This document shows, piece by piece, positions 51,394 through 59,845 of a stretch of DNA of 64,000 bases. The notes under the pieces are model-generated. The model did not search any database. It had not been told where the DNA came from and saw only the letters and a list, made by a program, of their open reading frames with translations. Each line of letters begins with the position of its first letter. Positions within the stretch are counted from its first letter, which is position 1. The DNA is from Persicitalea sp963803495. GTDB taxonomy: Bacteria; Bacteroidota; Bacteroidia; Cytophagales; Spirosomataceae. Where the stretch lies: NCBI GenBank assembly GCA_963803495.1, contig CAWDMP010000001.1:62001-126000 (forward strand), in the 5' to 3' direction. A program made the translations under genes and the position numbers.

Positions 51394-51510
51394 ACTATTG
51401 TTTGTTTATGTGGTGAAGTAAAAAGAATGAAAGGAGGGGTCAATAATGTTATTTCCCTCTCTACTGATACTATAATATTGATGCCAGGTCACTTATCAAT
51501 ACCAGATTTC

Positions 51511-51542
51511 AAAAAAAAAGCCCCTCACTTCGGTGAGGGGCT
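51511..51542 (-). terminator. Terminator of the ribosomal protein operon
   Basis: AGCCCCTCAC and GTGAGGGGCT form a 10-bp stem with a TTCG loop; on the minus strand it is followed by nine T. It ends the thrS-infC-rpmI-rplT operon. Confidence 0.9.
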
Positions 51543-51550
51543 AGTGCTGT

Positions 51551-51895
51551 TTATTTGATCCGATCAACGACGGCCTTAAAGGCATCCGGATGGTTCATGG
51601 CCAAATCGGCCAGTACCTTCCGGTTGAGCTCTACGCCATTGGCGTGAATCCTGCCCATGAATACGGAGTAGGACATGCCGTGCTGCCGGGCCCCGGCGTT
51701 GATCCGCTGTACCCACAGGGCGCGGAAGTTTCTTTTCTTTTGCTTGCGGCCGATGTACGAGTAGCCGAGTGCTTTCTCGACGGCGTTTTTGGCAACGGTC
51801 CACACATTCTTGCGGCGGCCAAAGTACCCTTTGGCCATTTTCAAAATTTTCTTGCGTCTTGCCCGCGACGCGACGTGGTTCACTGAACGTGGCAT
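51551..51895 (-). CDS. rplT: Ribosomal protein L20
   Basis: This 114-residue protein matches bacterial L20 in length and sequence (NHVASRARRKKILKMAKGYFGRRKNV, then IGRKQKKRNFRALWVQRINAGARQHGMSYSVFM). It binds 23S rRNA early in assembly of the large subunit and, in other bacteria, can repress translation of its own operon. It is 101 bp downstream of L35. Confidence 0.97.
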   Translation of the reverse strand: MPRSVNHVASRARRKKILKMAKGYFGRRKNVWTVAKNAVEKALGYSYIGRKQKKRNFRALWVQRINAGARQHGMSYSVFMGRIHANGVELNRKVLADLAMNHPDAFKAVVDRIK

Positions 51896-51996
51896 AATCT
51901 GATTGTTTTTTGACGGCCGGTGCTACACTGGGTGAGTCTTTGATACCGACAATCGGGTGGAAACTAAAACCAACTGGTTTTTAAAAAAGGGACTGA

Positions 51997-52194
51997 CTAC
52001 TTCAATCCCAACATGAGCAGCACACGTTGCTTTTCGGTCACATCGACCAGCCCGGTCTTCACCAAGCGACGCTTGCGCTTGGTCGACTTCTTGGTCAGGA
52101 TGTGGCTGTGGAAAGCGTGCTTGCGCTTGATTTTGCCGGTACCGGTAAGCTTAAAGCGCTTTTTGGCCCCGGACAAGGTTTTCATTTTAGGCAT
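51997..52194 (-). CDS. rpmI: Ribosomal protein L35
   Basis: This 65-residue protein is L35 (MPKMKTLSGAKKRFKLTGTGKI, KRKHAFHSHILTKKSTKRKRRL). It is a small basic protein of the large subunit. The gene lies 158 bp after infC with a strong hairpin and a promoter-like box between, so it and rplT may be partly separately controlled. Confidence 0.97.
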   Translation of the reverse strand: MPKMKTLSGAKKRFKLTGTGKIKRKHAFHSHILTKKSTKRKRRLVKTGLVDVTEKQRVLLMLGLK

Positions 52195-52235
52195 GATCCT
52201 TCGTATTTGATTGGATGAAAAAATTAAACAGCCCG

Positions 52236-52243
52236 CAAAAATA
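52236..52243 (-). promoter_or_regulatory. Promoter -7 box before rpmI
   Basis: On the minus strand the sequence TATTTTTG matches the Bacteroidota -7 box TAnnTTTG exactly, about 45 bp upstream of the L35 start, downstream of the hairpin at 52269-52299. A clear TTTG -33 box was not found. Confidence 0.35.
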
Positions 52244-52268
52244 CCGGATTTTATTATAAAACGAAAAC

Positions 52269-52299
52269 GCAGGTACTTTATCCGTGATAAAGTACCTGC
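52269..52299. terminator. Strong hairpin between infC and rpmI
   Basis: A perfect 14-bp stem (GCAGGTACTTTATC / GATAAAGTACCTGC) closes a 3-nt loop. Read leftwards it is followed by GTTTTCGTTTTAT. It is shaped as an intrinsic terminator or attenuator inside a translation operon, where partial termination would lower L35/L20 relative to IF3. Its loop sequence does not match a known L20 leader. Confidence 0.6.
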
Positions 52300-52352
52300 A
52301 TTTTGTGCTTTTATTTATAGTAATGCACCAGATCAGGCACTACCAAATCATT

Positions 52353-52913
52353 CTATTTTCCTTTGGGGGGAAGCGGCGTCATGATGATGGTCATGCGCTT
52401 CCCTTCCAATTTAGGCTCCATCTCGATCTTGCCGTATTCGGCCAATGATTCGGAGAAACGCTTCAACAAATTGACACCCCGCTCTTTGAACACGATCGTA
52501 CGACCCACGAAATGAACGTAGGCCTTCACCTTGGAACCTTCCTGCAGGAAACTGATGGCATGCTTAAGTTTGAAGTCGAAATCGTGATCGTCGGTGTTCG
52601 GACCAAACCGAATTTCCTTGATGACCACCTTCTGGGCCTTCGCCTTGATTTCCTTCTGTTTCTTCTTCTGCTCGTACTTGAACTTGGAGTAGTCGACGAT
52701 TTTACAAACCGGCGGCTCAGCCGTTGGGGCAATTTCGACCAGGTCGAGGCCCTGAGCGTCAGCCATGGCGCGCGCCTGCTTGATGTCGAACACACCGGTT
52801 TCGACGTTTTCTCCCACCACGCGTACTTCGCGGGCCAGGATTCTTTCGTTAACTTTATATGGTTCTTCGGGTACTCGGTATCTGCCGCGTGAGCGTGGGG
52901 ATCTTAATGCCAT
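52353..52913 (-). CDS. infC: Translation initiation factor IF-3
   Basis: This 186-residue protein has the two-domain IF3 sequence: N-terminal KVNERILAREVRVVGENVETGV, linker with KFKYEQKKKQKEIKAKAQK, and C-terminal KEIRFGPNTDDHDFDFKLKHA and VKAYVHFVGR. It prevents early association of ribosomal subunits and checks start codons. The start is an ATG, unlike the AUU start of E. coli. It lies 109 bp downstream of thrS and 158 bp upstream of rpmI in the usual order. Confidence 0.97.
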   Translation of the reverse strand: MALRSPRSRGRYRVPEEPYKVNERILAREVRVVGENVETGVFDIKQARAMADAQGLDLVEIAPTAEPPVCKIVDYSKFKYEQKKKQKEIKAKAQKVVIKEIRFGPNTDDHDFDFKLKHAISFLQEGSKVKAYVHFVGRTIVFKERGVNLLKRFSESLAEYGKIEMEPKLEGKRMTIIMTPLPPKGK

Positions 52914-53021
52914 AGAGTGATTTTAGTAAAAGAAAAATTGATTTTGAGGTTAAAAAGCACTTAATATAGAACGAATTCTTAAAAAATTAATGCCAAGTCA
53001 GAATATAATTATAGAGAAAAA

Positions 53022-54971
53022 TTAAAAGCTTATCAAATTATTTTTTATTTCGTTTTGAAATAAAGTAGTGAATTCGGCCCAGGTCATCGACCCGATGTCA
53101 CCTTCGCCTTTCTTGCGGATCGATATCATGCGGTCGTTTTCCTCCTTCTCGCCCACGATGAGCATGTAGGGTACCTTCATCATTTCGGCGTCCCTGATTT
53201 TGCGGCCGATCTTCTCGTCGCGGTGGTCCACAAATCCCCGGATGTCGGCGTCCTGCAGTTCAAAGAACACTTCGTCGGCGTAGTTGGAGTACTTCTCCGA
53301 GATGGGCAGAATCGCGATTTGATCCGGCGACAGCCACAGCGGAAACTGTCCGGCCGAGTTTTCGATCAGGATGGCGATGAAGCGCTCCATCGAACCAAAG
53401 GGCGCCCGGTGAATCATCACCGGGCGATGCTTCTGATTGTCGGAGCCGATGTACTCCAGCTCGAAGCGCTCGGGTAGGGTGTAATCCACCTGGATGGTAC
53501 CCAACTGCCACCTGCGCCCCAGCGCATCGCGCACCATGAAATCCAGCTTGGGGCCGTAAAAAGCGGCTTCTCCCAGCTCGGTAACGGTGTTTAGGCCGCG
53601 TTCCGCCGATGCTTCGACGATGGCCGATTCGGCCTCCTGCCACAACTCATCACTGCCGATGTACTTGGCTTTATTTTCGGGATCTCGTAGCGAAATCTGA
53701 GCGCTGAAATCCTCGAAACCTAAGGTTTTGAAAACGTACAGCACCAAGTCGATCACACGCACAAATTCCTCCTTCACCTGATCGGGACGGCAGAAAATGT
53801 GGGCGTCGTCCTGGGTGAAACCCCGGACGCGGGTCAGGCCGTGCAGCTCGCCGCTTTGCTCGTAGCGGTACACGGTACCGAATTCGGCCAGGCGCAGCGG
53901 CAGGTCGCGGTACGAGCGGGGCTTGGTCTTGTATATCTCGCAGTGGTGCGGACAATTCATAGGTTTGAGCATGAATTCCTCGTCCGAATCCGGCGTCTTG
54001 ATGGGCTGAAAAGAATCCTTGCCGTACTTCTCCCAGTGCCCCGATGTTTCGTACAAAGCCTTGCTGCCGATGTGCGGTGTGACTACCGGCAGGTAGCCCG
54101 CCCGGAGCTGGGCTTTGCGCAAAAAGTTTTCTAACCGCTCCCGCAACATGGCGCCCTTAGGCAGCCATAATGGCAGTCCCTGTCCTACTTTTTCGGAAAA
54201 GGCGAACAATTCCAGCTCTTTCCCCAGCTTGCGGTGGTCTCGTCTCTTAGCTTCCTCTACCTGAAAAAGGTACCCTTCAAGTTCTTTCTGCTTGGGAAAT
54301 GTAATGCCGTAGATACGGGTGAGCTGCTTGTTTTCCTGGTTATTGCGCCAATAGGCTCCCGCAATGTTGGTAAGCTTGATCGCTTTGACCGCGCCCGTAT
54401 TTGGAATGTGCGGCCCGCGGCACAGGTCGGTGAACCCGCCCTGGGTGTAGAGCGTGATCTGTCCGTCTTCCAGGCCTTCGATCAATTCCAGCTTGTACTC
54501 GTCGCCTTTTTCGGTGAAGTAGGCCGTGGCGTCCGCCTTGGAAATAGGCTTACGTACGTATTCGTTTTTCTGCCGAGCTAACTCTTGCATCTTTTTTTCG
54601 ATCTCGGCAAAATCCTCGCTCGAAATCGTTTTGCCGCCCAGGTCGACATCGTAGTAGAAGCCCTTTTCGATCGAGGGACCGGTACCGAACTTAACGCCGG
54701 GGTACATCGCTTCCAGCGCTTCCGCCAACAAGTGAGCGGAAGAGTGCCAGAAAGTCGCTTGGCCTTCGGGGTCGTTCCAGGTAAGCAGCTTGACGGTGGC
54801 ATCGTGTTCGATGGGCCGATTGGCGTCCCACACCTCGCCGTCGACCATGCCGGAAAGGACGTTGCGGGCCAGTCCTTCGCTGATGCTCAGCGCGATTTCA
54901 TGACTAGTAGTACCCTTGGGATATTGCCTCACCGAGCCATCGGGCAGGCTTATGTTGATTTGATCGCTCAT
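53022..54971 (-). CDS. thrS: Threonyl-tRNA synthetase
   Basis: This 649-residue class II synthetase charges tRNA-Thr. It has the N-terminal TGS domain (INISLPDGSVRQYPKGT), an editing domain with HSSAHLLAEAL (near residue 78), motif 2 (LRLAEFGTVYRYEQSGELHGLTRVRGFTQDDAHIF), zinc ligands in MNCPHHCEIY (near 338) and an anticodon-binding domain. Length and order are normal. It is the first gene of the operon with infC, rpmI and rplT. Confidence 0.97.
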   Translation of the reverse strand: MSDQINISLPDGSVRQYPKGTTSHEIALSISEGLARNVLSGMVDGEVWDANRPIEHDATVKLLTWNDPEGQATFWHSSAHLLAEALEAMYPGVKFGTGPSIEKGFYYDVDLGGKTISSEDFAEIEKKMQELARQKNEYVRKPISKADATAYFTEKGDEYKLELIEGLEDGQITLYTQGGFTDLCRGPHIPNTGAVKAIKLTNIAGAYWRNNQENKQLTRIYGITFPKQKELEGYLFQVEEAKRRDHRKLGKELELFAFSEKVGQGLPLWLPKGAMLRERLENFLRKAQLRAGYLPVVTPHIGSKALYETSGHWEKYGKDSFQPIKTPDSDEEFMLKPMNCPHHCEIYKTKPRSYRDLPLRLAEFGTVYRYEQSGELHGLTRVRGFTQDDAHIFCRPDQVKEEFVRVIDLVLYVFKTLGFEDFSAQISLRDPENKAKYIGSDELWQEAESAIVEASAERGLNTVTELGEAAFYGPKLDFMVRDALGRRWQLGTIQVDYTLPERFELEYIGSDNQKHRPVMIHRAPFGSMERFIAILIENSAGQFPLWLSPDQIAILPISEKYSNYADEVFFELQDADIRGFVDHRDEKIGRKIRDAEMMKVPYMLIVGEKEENDRMISIRKKGEGDIGSMTWAEFTTLFQNEIKNNLISF

Positions 54972-55026
54972 TATAAAATTATGTTTTTAGGTATTAGGTT
55001 AGTGGGGATCAGGTCCTGAATTCTAT

Positions 55027-56256
55027 CTATTTGATAATAACCTTCCGCATCGAGTCCACTTCTATGTCGATCGTTCGTCTGGGTTTAATAGGGATCAACT
55101 TGATACGAGCCGAATCCAGCGTTCGCGGGGCGGGTGCCGCCGGTACCACCGGCGCGGCAGGTTTCCGAGCAAAGATTCCCGCCGGATCGTATTGCCTCGA
55201 CCGGCGGCCCTGTATCCGGGCTATGGCATCGGCAGCAGCCGGATCGCCGGGCCGGTACTGAGCCTCGAGAGCATAGTACTCGGCGGCGCGCTCGTCGTTG
55301 CCCAGCCGCTCCAGGCAAAGCCCGGCCAGTAAATTAGCCTGCGGAAAATCCGGTTTGTACTTGAGCGTATTTTCGAAGGCCGCGAAAGCCGCATTGTAGC
55401 TTTTGTATTTCAAAAAGATAATGCCGCTAAGGTAGTGAGCGCGCGCCAGGGAGGAATCGAGCCGCACGGCCTGCCGGTAGTACCCCAGAGCGCTGTCGAG
55501 TCGTGATATGTTCTGGAATATTTCGCCTCGCACCAGGTACAGCTCCGGGTTGCGCGGGAACCGATCCATCGCCAAGCGATTGTACAGCAGCGCCTGCTCC
55601 ACGTTGCCCAGGCGCGAATAAATCAGGCTGGCCTGCTGATACGCCCGCAACTCGCGCGGATTGAGCGACAATGCATACGCCAAACTTTCCAGCGCCGCGG
55701 TGGTATCGGACATCTTGCTTTGCAACATGCCTTTCACATAGTAGGCATCACTCTCGTAGGGCGCCATCTGTAGCGCGGATGTCAGGTAGTTTTGGGATTC
55801 CCTGAATTGTCCTTTTTCCTGCGTCAAATCGGCCAGTAGTACGTAGAGTTCGGGAAAATCCTGTTGCAGGGCCTCGGCGCGGCGGGCGTCCTCCAGCGCT
55901 TTGTCCGTTCGGTTCAGTTCACGGTGTATTTTTGCCCGCAACAGGTAGTACTCACCCACATTTTCCCTGGCCGCTATCGCTTTGTCAATGTCCTCAGCGG
56001 CTTCCACGTACTTCTCCTGACCGAACTGGTGCCGCGCCCGTTTGTAGTAGTTCAGATCGAGGTCGGTGCCGCGTGCGATCAAATCGGTCAAGGCGGCTTC
56101 GGCGTCAACGTCGAGTTTTGCTACCTGCGGGGCGTTGGGGGTGGGGGGGATGCGCGTGGTGGTACGGGCGTCGGTCTGGCACGACGACTGTGCCAGGAGC
56201 AAAATGATGGCCGGGAAAAAAAATGACTGGTATTTGGCTGAGAAAGAAAAAGGCAT
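55027..56256 (-). CDS. Tetratricopeptide-repeat lipoprotein
   Basis: The ATG at 56256 (409 residues) gives a lipoprotein signal (FFFPAIILLLAQSSC). Residues 60-330 hold seven or eight TPR units (YYLLRAKIHRELNRTDKALEDARRA, ELYVLLADLTQEKGQFRESQNYL, AYYVKGMLQSKMSDTTAALESL). The Pro/Ala-rich C-terminal part ends with a basic segment. It is a periplasmic scaffold on the outer or inner membrane; the partner is not known. It lies 63 bp downstream of the methyltransferase gene on the same strand. Confidence 0.75.
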   Translation of the reverse strand: MPFSFSAKYQSFFFPAIILLLAQSSCQTDARTTTRIPPTPNAPQVAKLDVDAEAALTDLIARGTDLDLNYYKRARHQFGQEKYVEAAEDIDKAIAARENVGEYYLLRAKIHRELNRTDKALEDARRAEALQQDFPELYVLLADLTQEKGQFRESQNYLTSALQMAPYESDAYYVKGMLQSKMSDTTAALESLAYALSLNPRELRAYQQASLIYSRLGNVEQALLYNRLAMDRFPRNPELYLVRGEIFQNISRLDSALGYYRQAVRLDSSLARAHYLSGIIFLKYKSYNAAFAAFENTLKYKPDFPQANLLAGLCLERLGNDERAAEYYALEAQYRPGDPAAADAIARIQGRRSRQYDPAGIFARKPAAPVVPAAPAPRTLDSARIKLIPIKPRRTIDIEVDSMRKVIIK

Positions 56257-56319
56257 CGACGCTATCGTCCGAAGGTAGTTTTGCTGATAAAGCACAAATT
56301 TGGGCATTATCTCGCTATT

Positions 56320-57207
56320 TCACACCGAAATGTCCGAAAATCGGGCGAATACGCCCAATGGCAGTTTTTTGCCAAAAGAATCCCACAGGTACAATTCACC
56401 CGATTCGTATTGCGCCACCTGTCCGAAATGTCCGCCGATCAAATTGTCGAGTACCATCGCGGAAAACCCCAACGAGTACAGATTGATGATAAAAAAGCAG
56501 TGCTCCCGTTCCAGCAGGAGCGCACACAGCCCGATCAGCTCATTGATTTGCTCTTCGAGCAGCCACTTCTCGCCATCAGGCCCCCGGCCGTAGGCGGGCG
56601 GGTCCAGGATAATACCGTGGTATTTTTTCCCACGCCGCACCTCCCGCTTCACAAACTTCATGGCATCTTCTACTACCCAGCGGATGTTGTCCAGCCGGCT
56701 GAGCTCCATGTTTTCCCGCGCCCAACTGATGACGGGCTTCACCGCATCGACGTGCGTGACGTCGGCACCGTGGGCTTTGGCGGCTAAGGATGCCAGGCCG
56801 GTATAGGCAAATAGATTGAGTACCGTCGGTTTTTCTACCGCTATTCCGTCGAGGCGTTCGGCGATGTAGTCCCAATTGGAAGCCTGCTCGGGAAATACGC
56901 CCACATGCTTGAACGAAGAGAGCGCCAGCCTCGCCCGCAAATCGAGCAACGGCGTGGTGTACTCCATGTTCCAGCGGTCGGGCATGCGCTTGTTGAGCGT
57001 CCACTGGCCTTTTTCCTGGGAGTTTTTATCACGGGCAAACGTAGCATGAGCGCGCTCGCGCCAGTCCTCTTCCGCGAGTGATTTGTCCCAAACTGCCTGT
57101 GGCTCGGGCCGCGCCAGAATGTAGGTACCGAAGCGCTCCAATTTCTCGAAACCGCCGCTGTCGATCAGTTCGTAGTCGGTATGTTGGGTAGGGGTGAGGA
57201 GCAGCAA
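56320..57207 (-). CDS. SAM-dependent methyltransferase (RlmI/RlmK-type)
   Basis: This 295-residue protein has a class I methyltransferase domain: motif I in TVLNLFAYTGLASLAAKAHGA (near residue 130), a WVVEDAMKF strand and the NPPY-like DPPAYGRG motif (near 205), which marks RlmI/RlmK-family 23S rRNA cytosine-5 or guanine methyltransferases. The N-terminal PUA domain typical of RlmI is not evident. It probably modifies rRNA. It lies 2 bp from the preceding gene, in the operon with the EVE-domain gene. Confidence 0.8.
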   Translation of the reverse strand: MLLLTPTQHTDYELIDSGGFEKLERFGTYILARPEPQAVWDKSLAEEDWRERAHATFARDKNSQEKGQWTLNKRMPDRWNMEYTTPLLDLRARLALSSFKHVGVFPEQASNWDYIAERLDGIAVEKPTVLNLFAYTGLASLAAKAHGADVTHVDAVKPVISWARENMELSRLDNIRWVVEDAMKFVKREVRRGKKYHGIILDPPAYGRGPDGEKWLLEEQINELIGLCALLLEREHCFFIINLYSLGFSAMVLDNLIGGHFGQVAQYESGELYLWDSFGKKLPLGVFARFSDISV

Positions 57208-57209
57208 AT

Positions 57210-58802
57210 TCAGAAAGATATTTTATTGAGATAGAAAACGTTGCGACGGCCCCGGCTTTGAATATCCCCGGCCGGGTTGACGATGCGCTGCTCGCCCCAG
57301 GCCAGGTAGTAGTTGCCGTACCAGTGGCTAACTTCGTCGGTGCTGGTCTTGCGCACTTTGTCGCCTTCTATGCCGGTGGGCAGCTTCACTTTCTTGTCGC
57401 CGTCGATCACCTGCCGCCCCTGGATAATCTTGCTGGTAATGTCCCCTTCCTTACTGTACACGAGTTGGGTCTTGCCCGCACCGGAAATCTGCACGTTGAT
57501 TTTTTCCTTCAAATCCAAACTTTTCACATTGTCGAAACTAATGCTATTGTCCCAGATCAGGCGTCCGGCGTTGTCGAAATTGGCCACAATGGCGTGGGTG
57601 TACACAAATCCGTCGAAGACCTGGTTGCTGTAGTTGCTGCCTCGCATCCCGAACATAGGATTGTAGAGGTATGGGTTATAAAGTCCTGATCCGTAGCGCG
57701 CTCCGTACAGAAACGGATTTCCATAGAAGGAGCTCATGCCCAACGCATTATTGTTGTTGCTACGGTACTCGGGATAGAATACTTCAGCAACCAACACATA
57801 CTGATCATCTTTGGGTATGATATCATGAATCAGTAGTCGGTAGCTGAGCTTCAACTCGCCCCCCGAATCCTTTTTACGCCTGATGCGTCGCTCCATTTTT
57901 TCCTGTTGCCGCTCACTCATGAAGGAAAAGAAATTAGAAAAATCGGTGAAGCTGTGGTAGCGCGTGAATGCCACCCGGTCGTCGACGATTTTGCTGATGA
58001 ATAATCCCTGCGACGCGGCACTACTCGACGATTGCATGTTCCGGTAGCCGTAGGTACCGATCATCAGCTTCACCGAGTCGCTCAGGATTTGCAAGCGGCC
58101 GTTCAAAAAGGAGTATTCGTCCCCCGGCTCCACATTGACCTGGCTGTACAGCTGTCCTTGTTCGTTGTAGGTGTGCGCCACGATGCGTACCTGCCGGCGG
58201 CTCCTAACCGCAAAGCCGACGTTGACCAGCTGATGGGTGGTATCGACTTCTATGGACTGAATGGCGTTGGCCCCTTTGATCGCTGAGGGCAAAATTTTGG
58301 ATTGCAGTGTTCTTAAATCCGTGTAGATCAGTACGGGTTCGTCGCGGACGGTACCGCCCATGAACATGGCGTAGCCCAGTGTCTGAAAATCGGTGATTTG
58401 AAAGCGGTCGAGGGTATTGATGGTATAGGTTTCGACGAAGCCGGGACCTATGTTCACCTTCACAACCTGATACAGGGCGCTACGGTAGCGACTGAACAGC
58501 AAATAGACCGACACCCCGTCGTAGCTGGAGGCCACAAAGTCGAGGTTGGCGTCGATGGCTCCGTCGATCGACCAGAGCTTCTCCAAATTCGTGTCGAACC
58601 GCTGCACGTTGTAGGTGTTTTTCCCGGTCTGGGAAACCAGCAGGACACCCCGTTCGGCCAACGGAATGGTGTGGTAGTCTTCGTTGTGGGAAGGGACTGG
58701 CAACTCGATGCGCTTGATTTCCTGCGCGTACACCGTGCCCCAGCCCAGCAAAAATATCAGTAACGAAAAATGAAAACGATTCCGGGAAAAGTTTTTAGTC
58801 AT
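57210..58802 (-). CDS. Secreted beta-rich protein of unknown function
   Basis: The ATG at 58802 gives 530 residues. The signal peptide (about residues 1-26) ends near GTVYAQ. The rest has repeated strand pairs of about 45 residues (e.g. IDGAIDANLDFVASSYDG and VRDEPVLIYTDLRTL), suggesting a beta-propeller. A Gly/Asn/Tyr-rich insert at about residues 355-400 and a basic patch near residue 305 interrupt it. I recognise no catalytic motif. It overlaps the EVE gene by 8 bp and is 2 bp from the methyltransferase, so one transcript. Confidence 0.55.
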   Translation of the reverse strand: MTKNFSRNRFHFSLLIFLLGWGTVYAQEIKRIELPVPSHNEDYHTIPLAERGVLLVSQTGKNTYNVQRFDTNLEKLWSIDGAIDANLDFVASSYDGVSVYLLFSRYRSALYQVVKVNIGPGFVETYTINTLDRFQITDFQTLGYAMFMGGTVRDEPVLIYTDLRTLQSKILPSAIKGANAIQSIEVDTTHQLVNVGFAVRSRRQVRIVAHTYNEQGQLYSQVNVEPGDEYSFLNGRLQILSDSVKLMIGTYGYRNMQSSSSAASQGLFISKIVDDRVAFTRYHSFTDFSNFFSFMSERQQEKMERRIRRKKDSGGELKLSYRLLIHDIIPKDDQYVLVAEVFYPEYRSNNNNALGMSSFYGNPFLYGARYGSGLYNPYLYNPMFGMRGSNYSNQVFDGFVYTHAIVANFDNAGRLIWDNSISFDNVKSLDLKEKINVQISGAGKTQLVYSKEGDITSKIIQGRQVIDGDKKVKLPTGIEGDKVRKTSTDEVSHWYGNYYLAWGEQRIVNPAGDIQSRGRRNVFYLNKISF

Positions 58803-59202
58803 GGGCCAATCCAACGATTATATCAAATTCTGCCGCGTCGAGGGGCAATACAGAAAGGCGCGACTGTCGAATCAGCGACAGGTCCGCTAACCGCGTATCG
58901 GCCTTCATCTGCGCCAGAGTGACGGGCTTGGGAAACCGCTCGAGCGGTTCGAGATCCACGACTACCCAGCGGGTATCGTCGGTGGTCGGGTCGGGATAAT
59001 GCTCTTTCACTACCTTGGCCAAGCCCACAATTTCCTTGCCGACATTGCTATGGTAAAACAACACCAGATCGCCCAGCTTCATGCCCTGTAAGTTATTCCG
59101 GGCCTGGTAGTTTCGCACCCCATCCCATACCCCACGCTTCTCCAGCACCAGGTCATCCCAAGAGTACTTAAAAGGCTCAGATTTTGCAATCCAGTGATTC
59201 AT
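58795..59202 (-). CDS. EVE-domain protein
   Basis: This 135-residue protein is a single EVE domain (PUA-like fold): start HWIAKSEPFKYSWDDLV, GVWDGVRNYQARNNLQGMKLGDLVLFYHSN, and VGLAKVVKEHYPDP. EVE domains bind modified bases in nucleic acids. It lies first in a leftward operon with a secreted protein and a methyltransferase, so a link to RNA or DNA modification is plausible but not shown. Confidence 0.85.
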   Translation of the reverse strand: MNHWIAKSEPFKYSWDDLVLEKRGVWDGVRNYQARNNLQGMKLGDLVLFYHSNVGKEIVGLAKVVKEHYPDPTTDDTRWVVVDLEPLERFPKPVTLAQMKADTRLADLSLIRQSRLSVLPLDAAEFDIIVGLAHD

Positions 59203-59300
59203 TCAAGGAAGCGACAAAGTTGCAAAGCCACAAAGCGACAAAGTTTTATGGCTAGTTGAAAATTAACAAGTATATGTCTAGATACTCGCAATTTTCTATA

Positions 59301-59342
59301 TTATCCATTATCCATTATCCATTATCCATTATCCATTATCCA
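59301..59342. repeat. Heptamer tandem repeat TTATCCA x6
   Basis: Six perfect copies of TTATCCA run from 59301 to 59342 and overlap the stop codon and last bases of the adjacent DUF2452 gene. Similar short arrays occur at 23-50, 63745-63784 and 63857-63877. The gene-free stretch 59203-59335 is otherwise A/T-rich and unremarkable. Confidence 0.9.
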
Positions 59343-59767
59343 TTATATTCAACTTCCCAGGTATGATCGGCCAGCATGTGGACGGTGGCTACGAAACTGC
59401 TGAACGGTTTTTTGCGGCCCCATTCGTGCGGCGCGATGAGCGATAGTATATCCTCGTCCTCGCCTTTTTCGTAGAGGTAGTACGTTTTGCCGATCACGGG
59501 TTCGAAACTCATTTTGGCGGAGTAGATGCGCTCCGACACCTCCACCCGCCGGCCGATGTGTTTGGCCTGCTCGGCCAGGAGTTGCATTTGTTTGTACAGC
59601 TGGGCCAGTTGGATGTCGGTCTGCTGGCGCATGGCCGTCAGGCTGCGGCTCTTGACCCTACCCATGTCCTCGGGCCGGATGATCGCTCCGCCCGCCGTGT
59701 GAGCGTACTCCATCAGGCCGGGAAACTGCGCTATCTTTTCGTCGTTCAATTCGTGTTCCATAGCCAT
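59336..59767 (-). CDS. DUF2452-family protein
   Basis: This 143-residue protein has sequence typical for DUF2452: GLMEYAHTAGGAIIRPEDMGRVKSRSLTAMRQQTDIQL, then a helical region, and SFEPVIGKTYYLYEKGEDEDILSLIAPHEWG. Function unknown. The end of the gene runs into the heptamer array, which contributes the TAA stop. The first or third codon (both ATG) can be the start. Confidence 0.75.
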   Translation of the reverse strand: MAMEHELNDEKIAQFPGLMEYAHTAGGAIIRPEDMGRVKSRSLTAMRQQTDIQLAQLYKQMQLLAEQAKHIGRRVEVSERIYSAKMSFEPVIGKTYYLYEKGEDEDILSLIAPHEWGRKKPFSSFVATVHMLADHTWEVEYNG

Positions 59768-59845
59768 TTTAAACGGCCGAAATTACGGATTGTTTCTGCC
59801 ATGTTCAATTCTATTGTCGAACTTTGAGGCCAAAAATCCACCAGG

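Noticed and set aside
59301..59342. Possible CRISPR array
   Set aside because: Units are 7 bp with no spacers and no cas genes; it is a simple tandem repeat.
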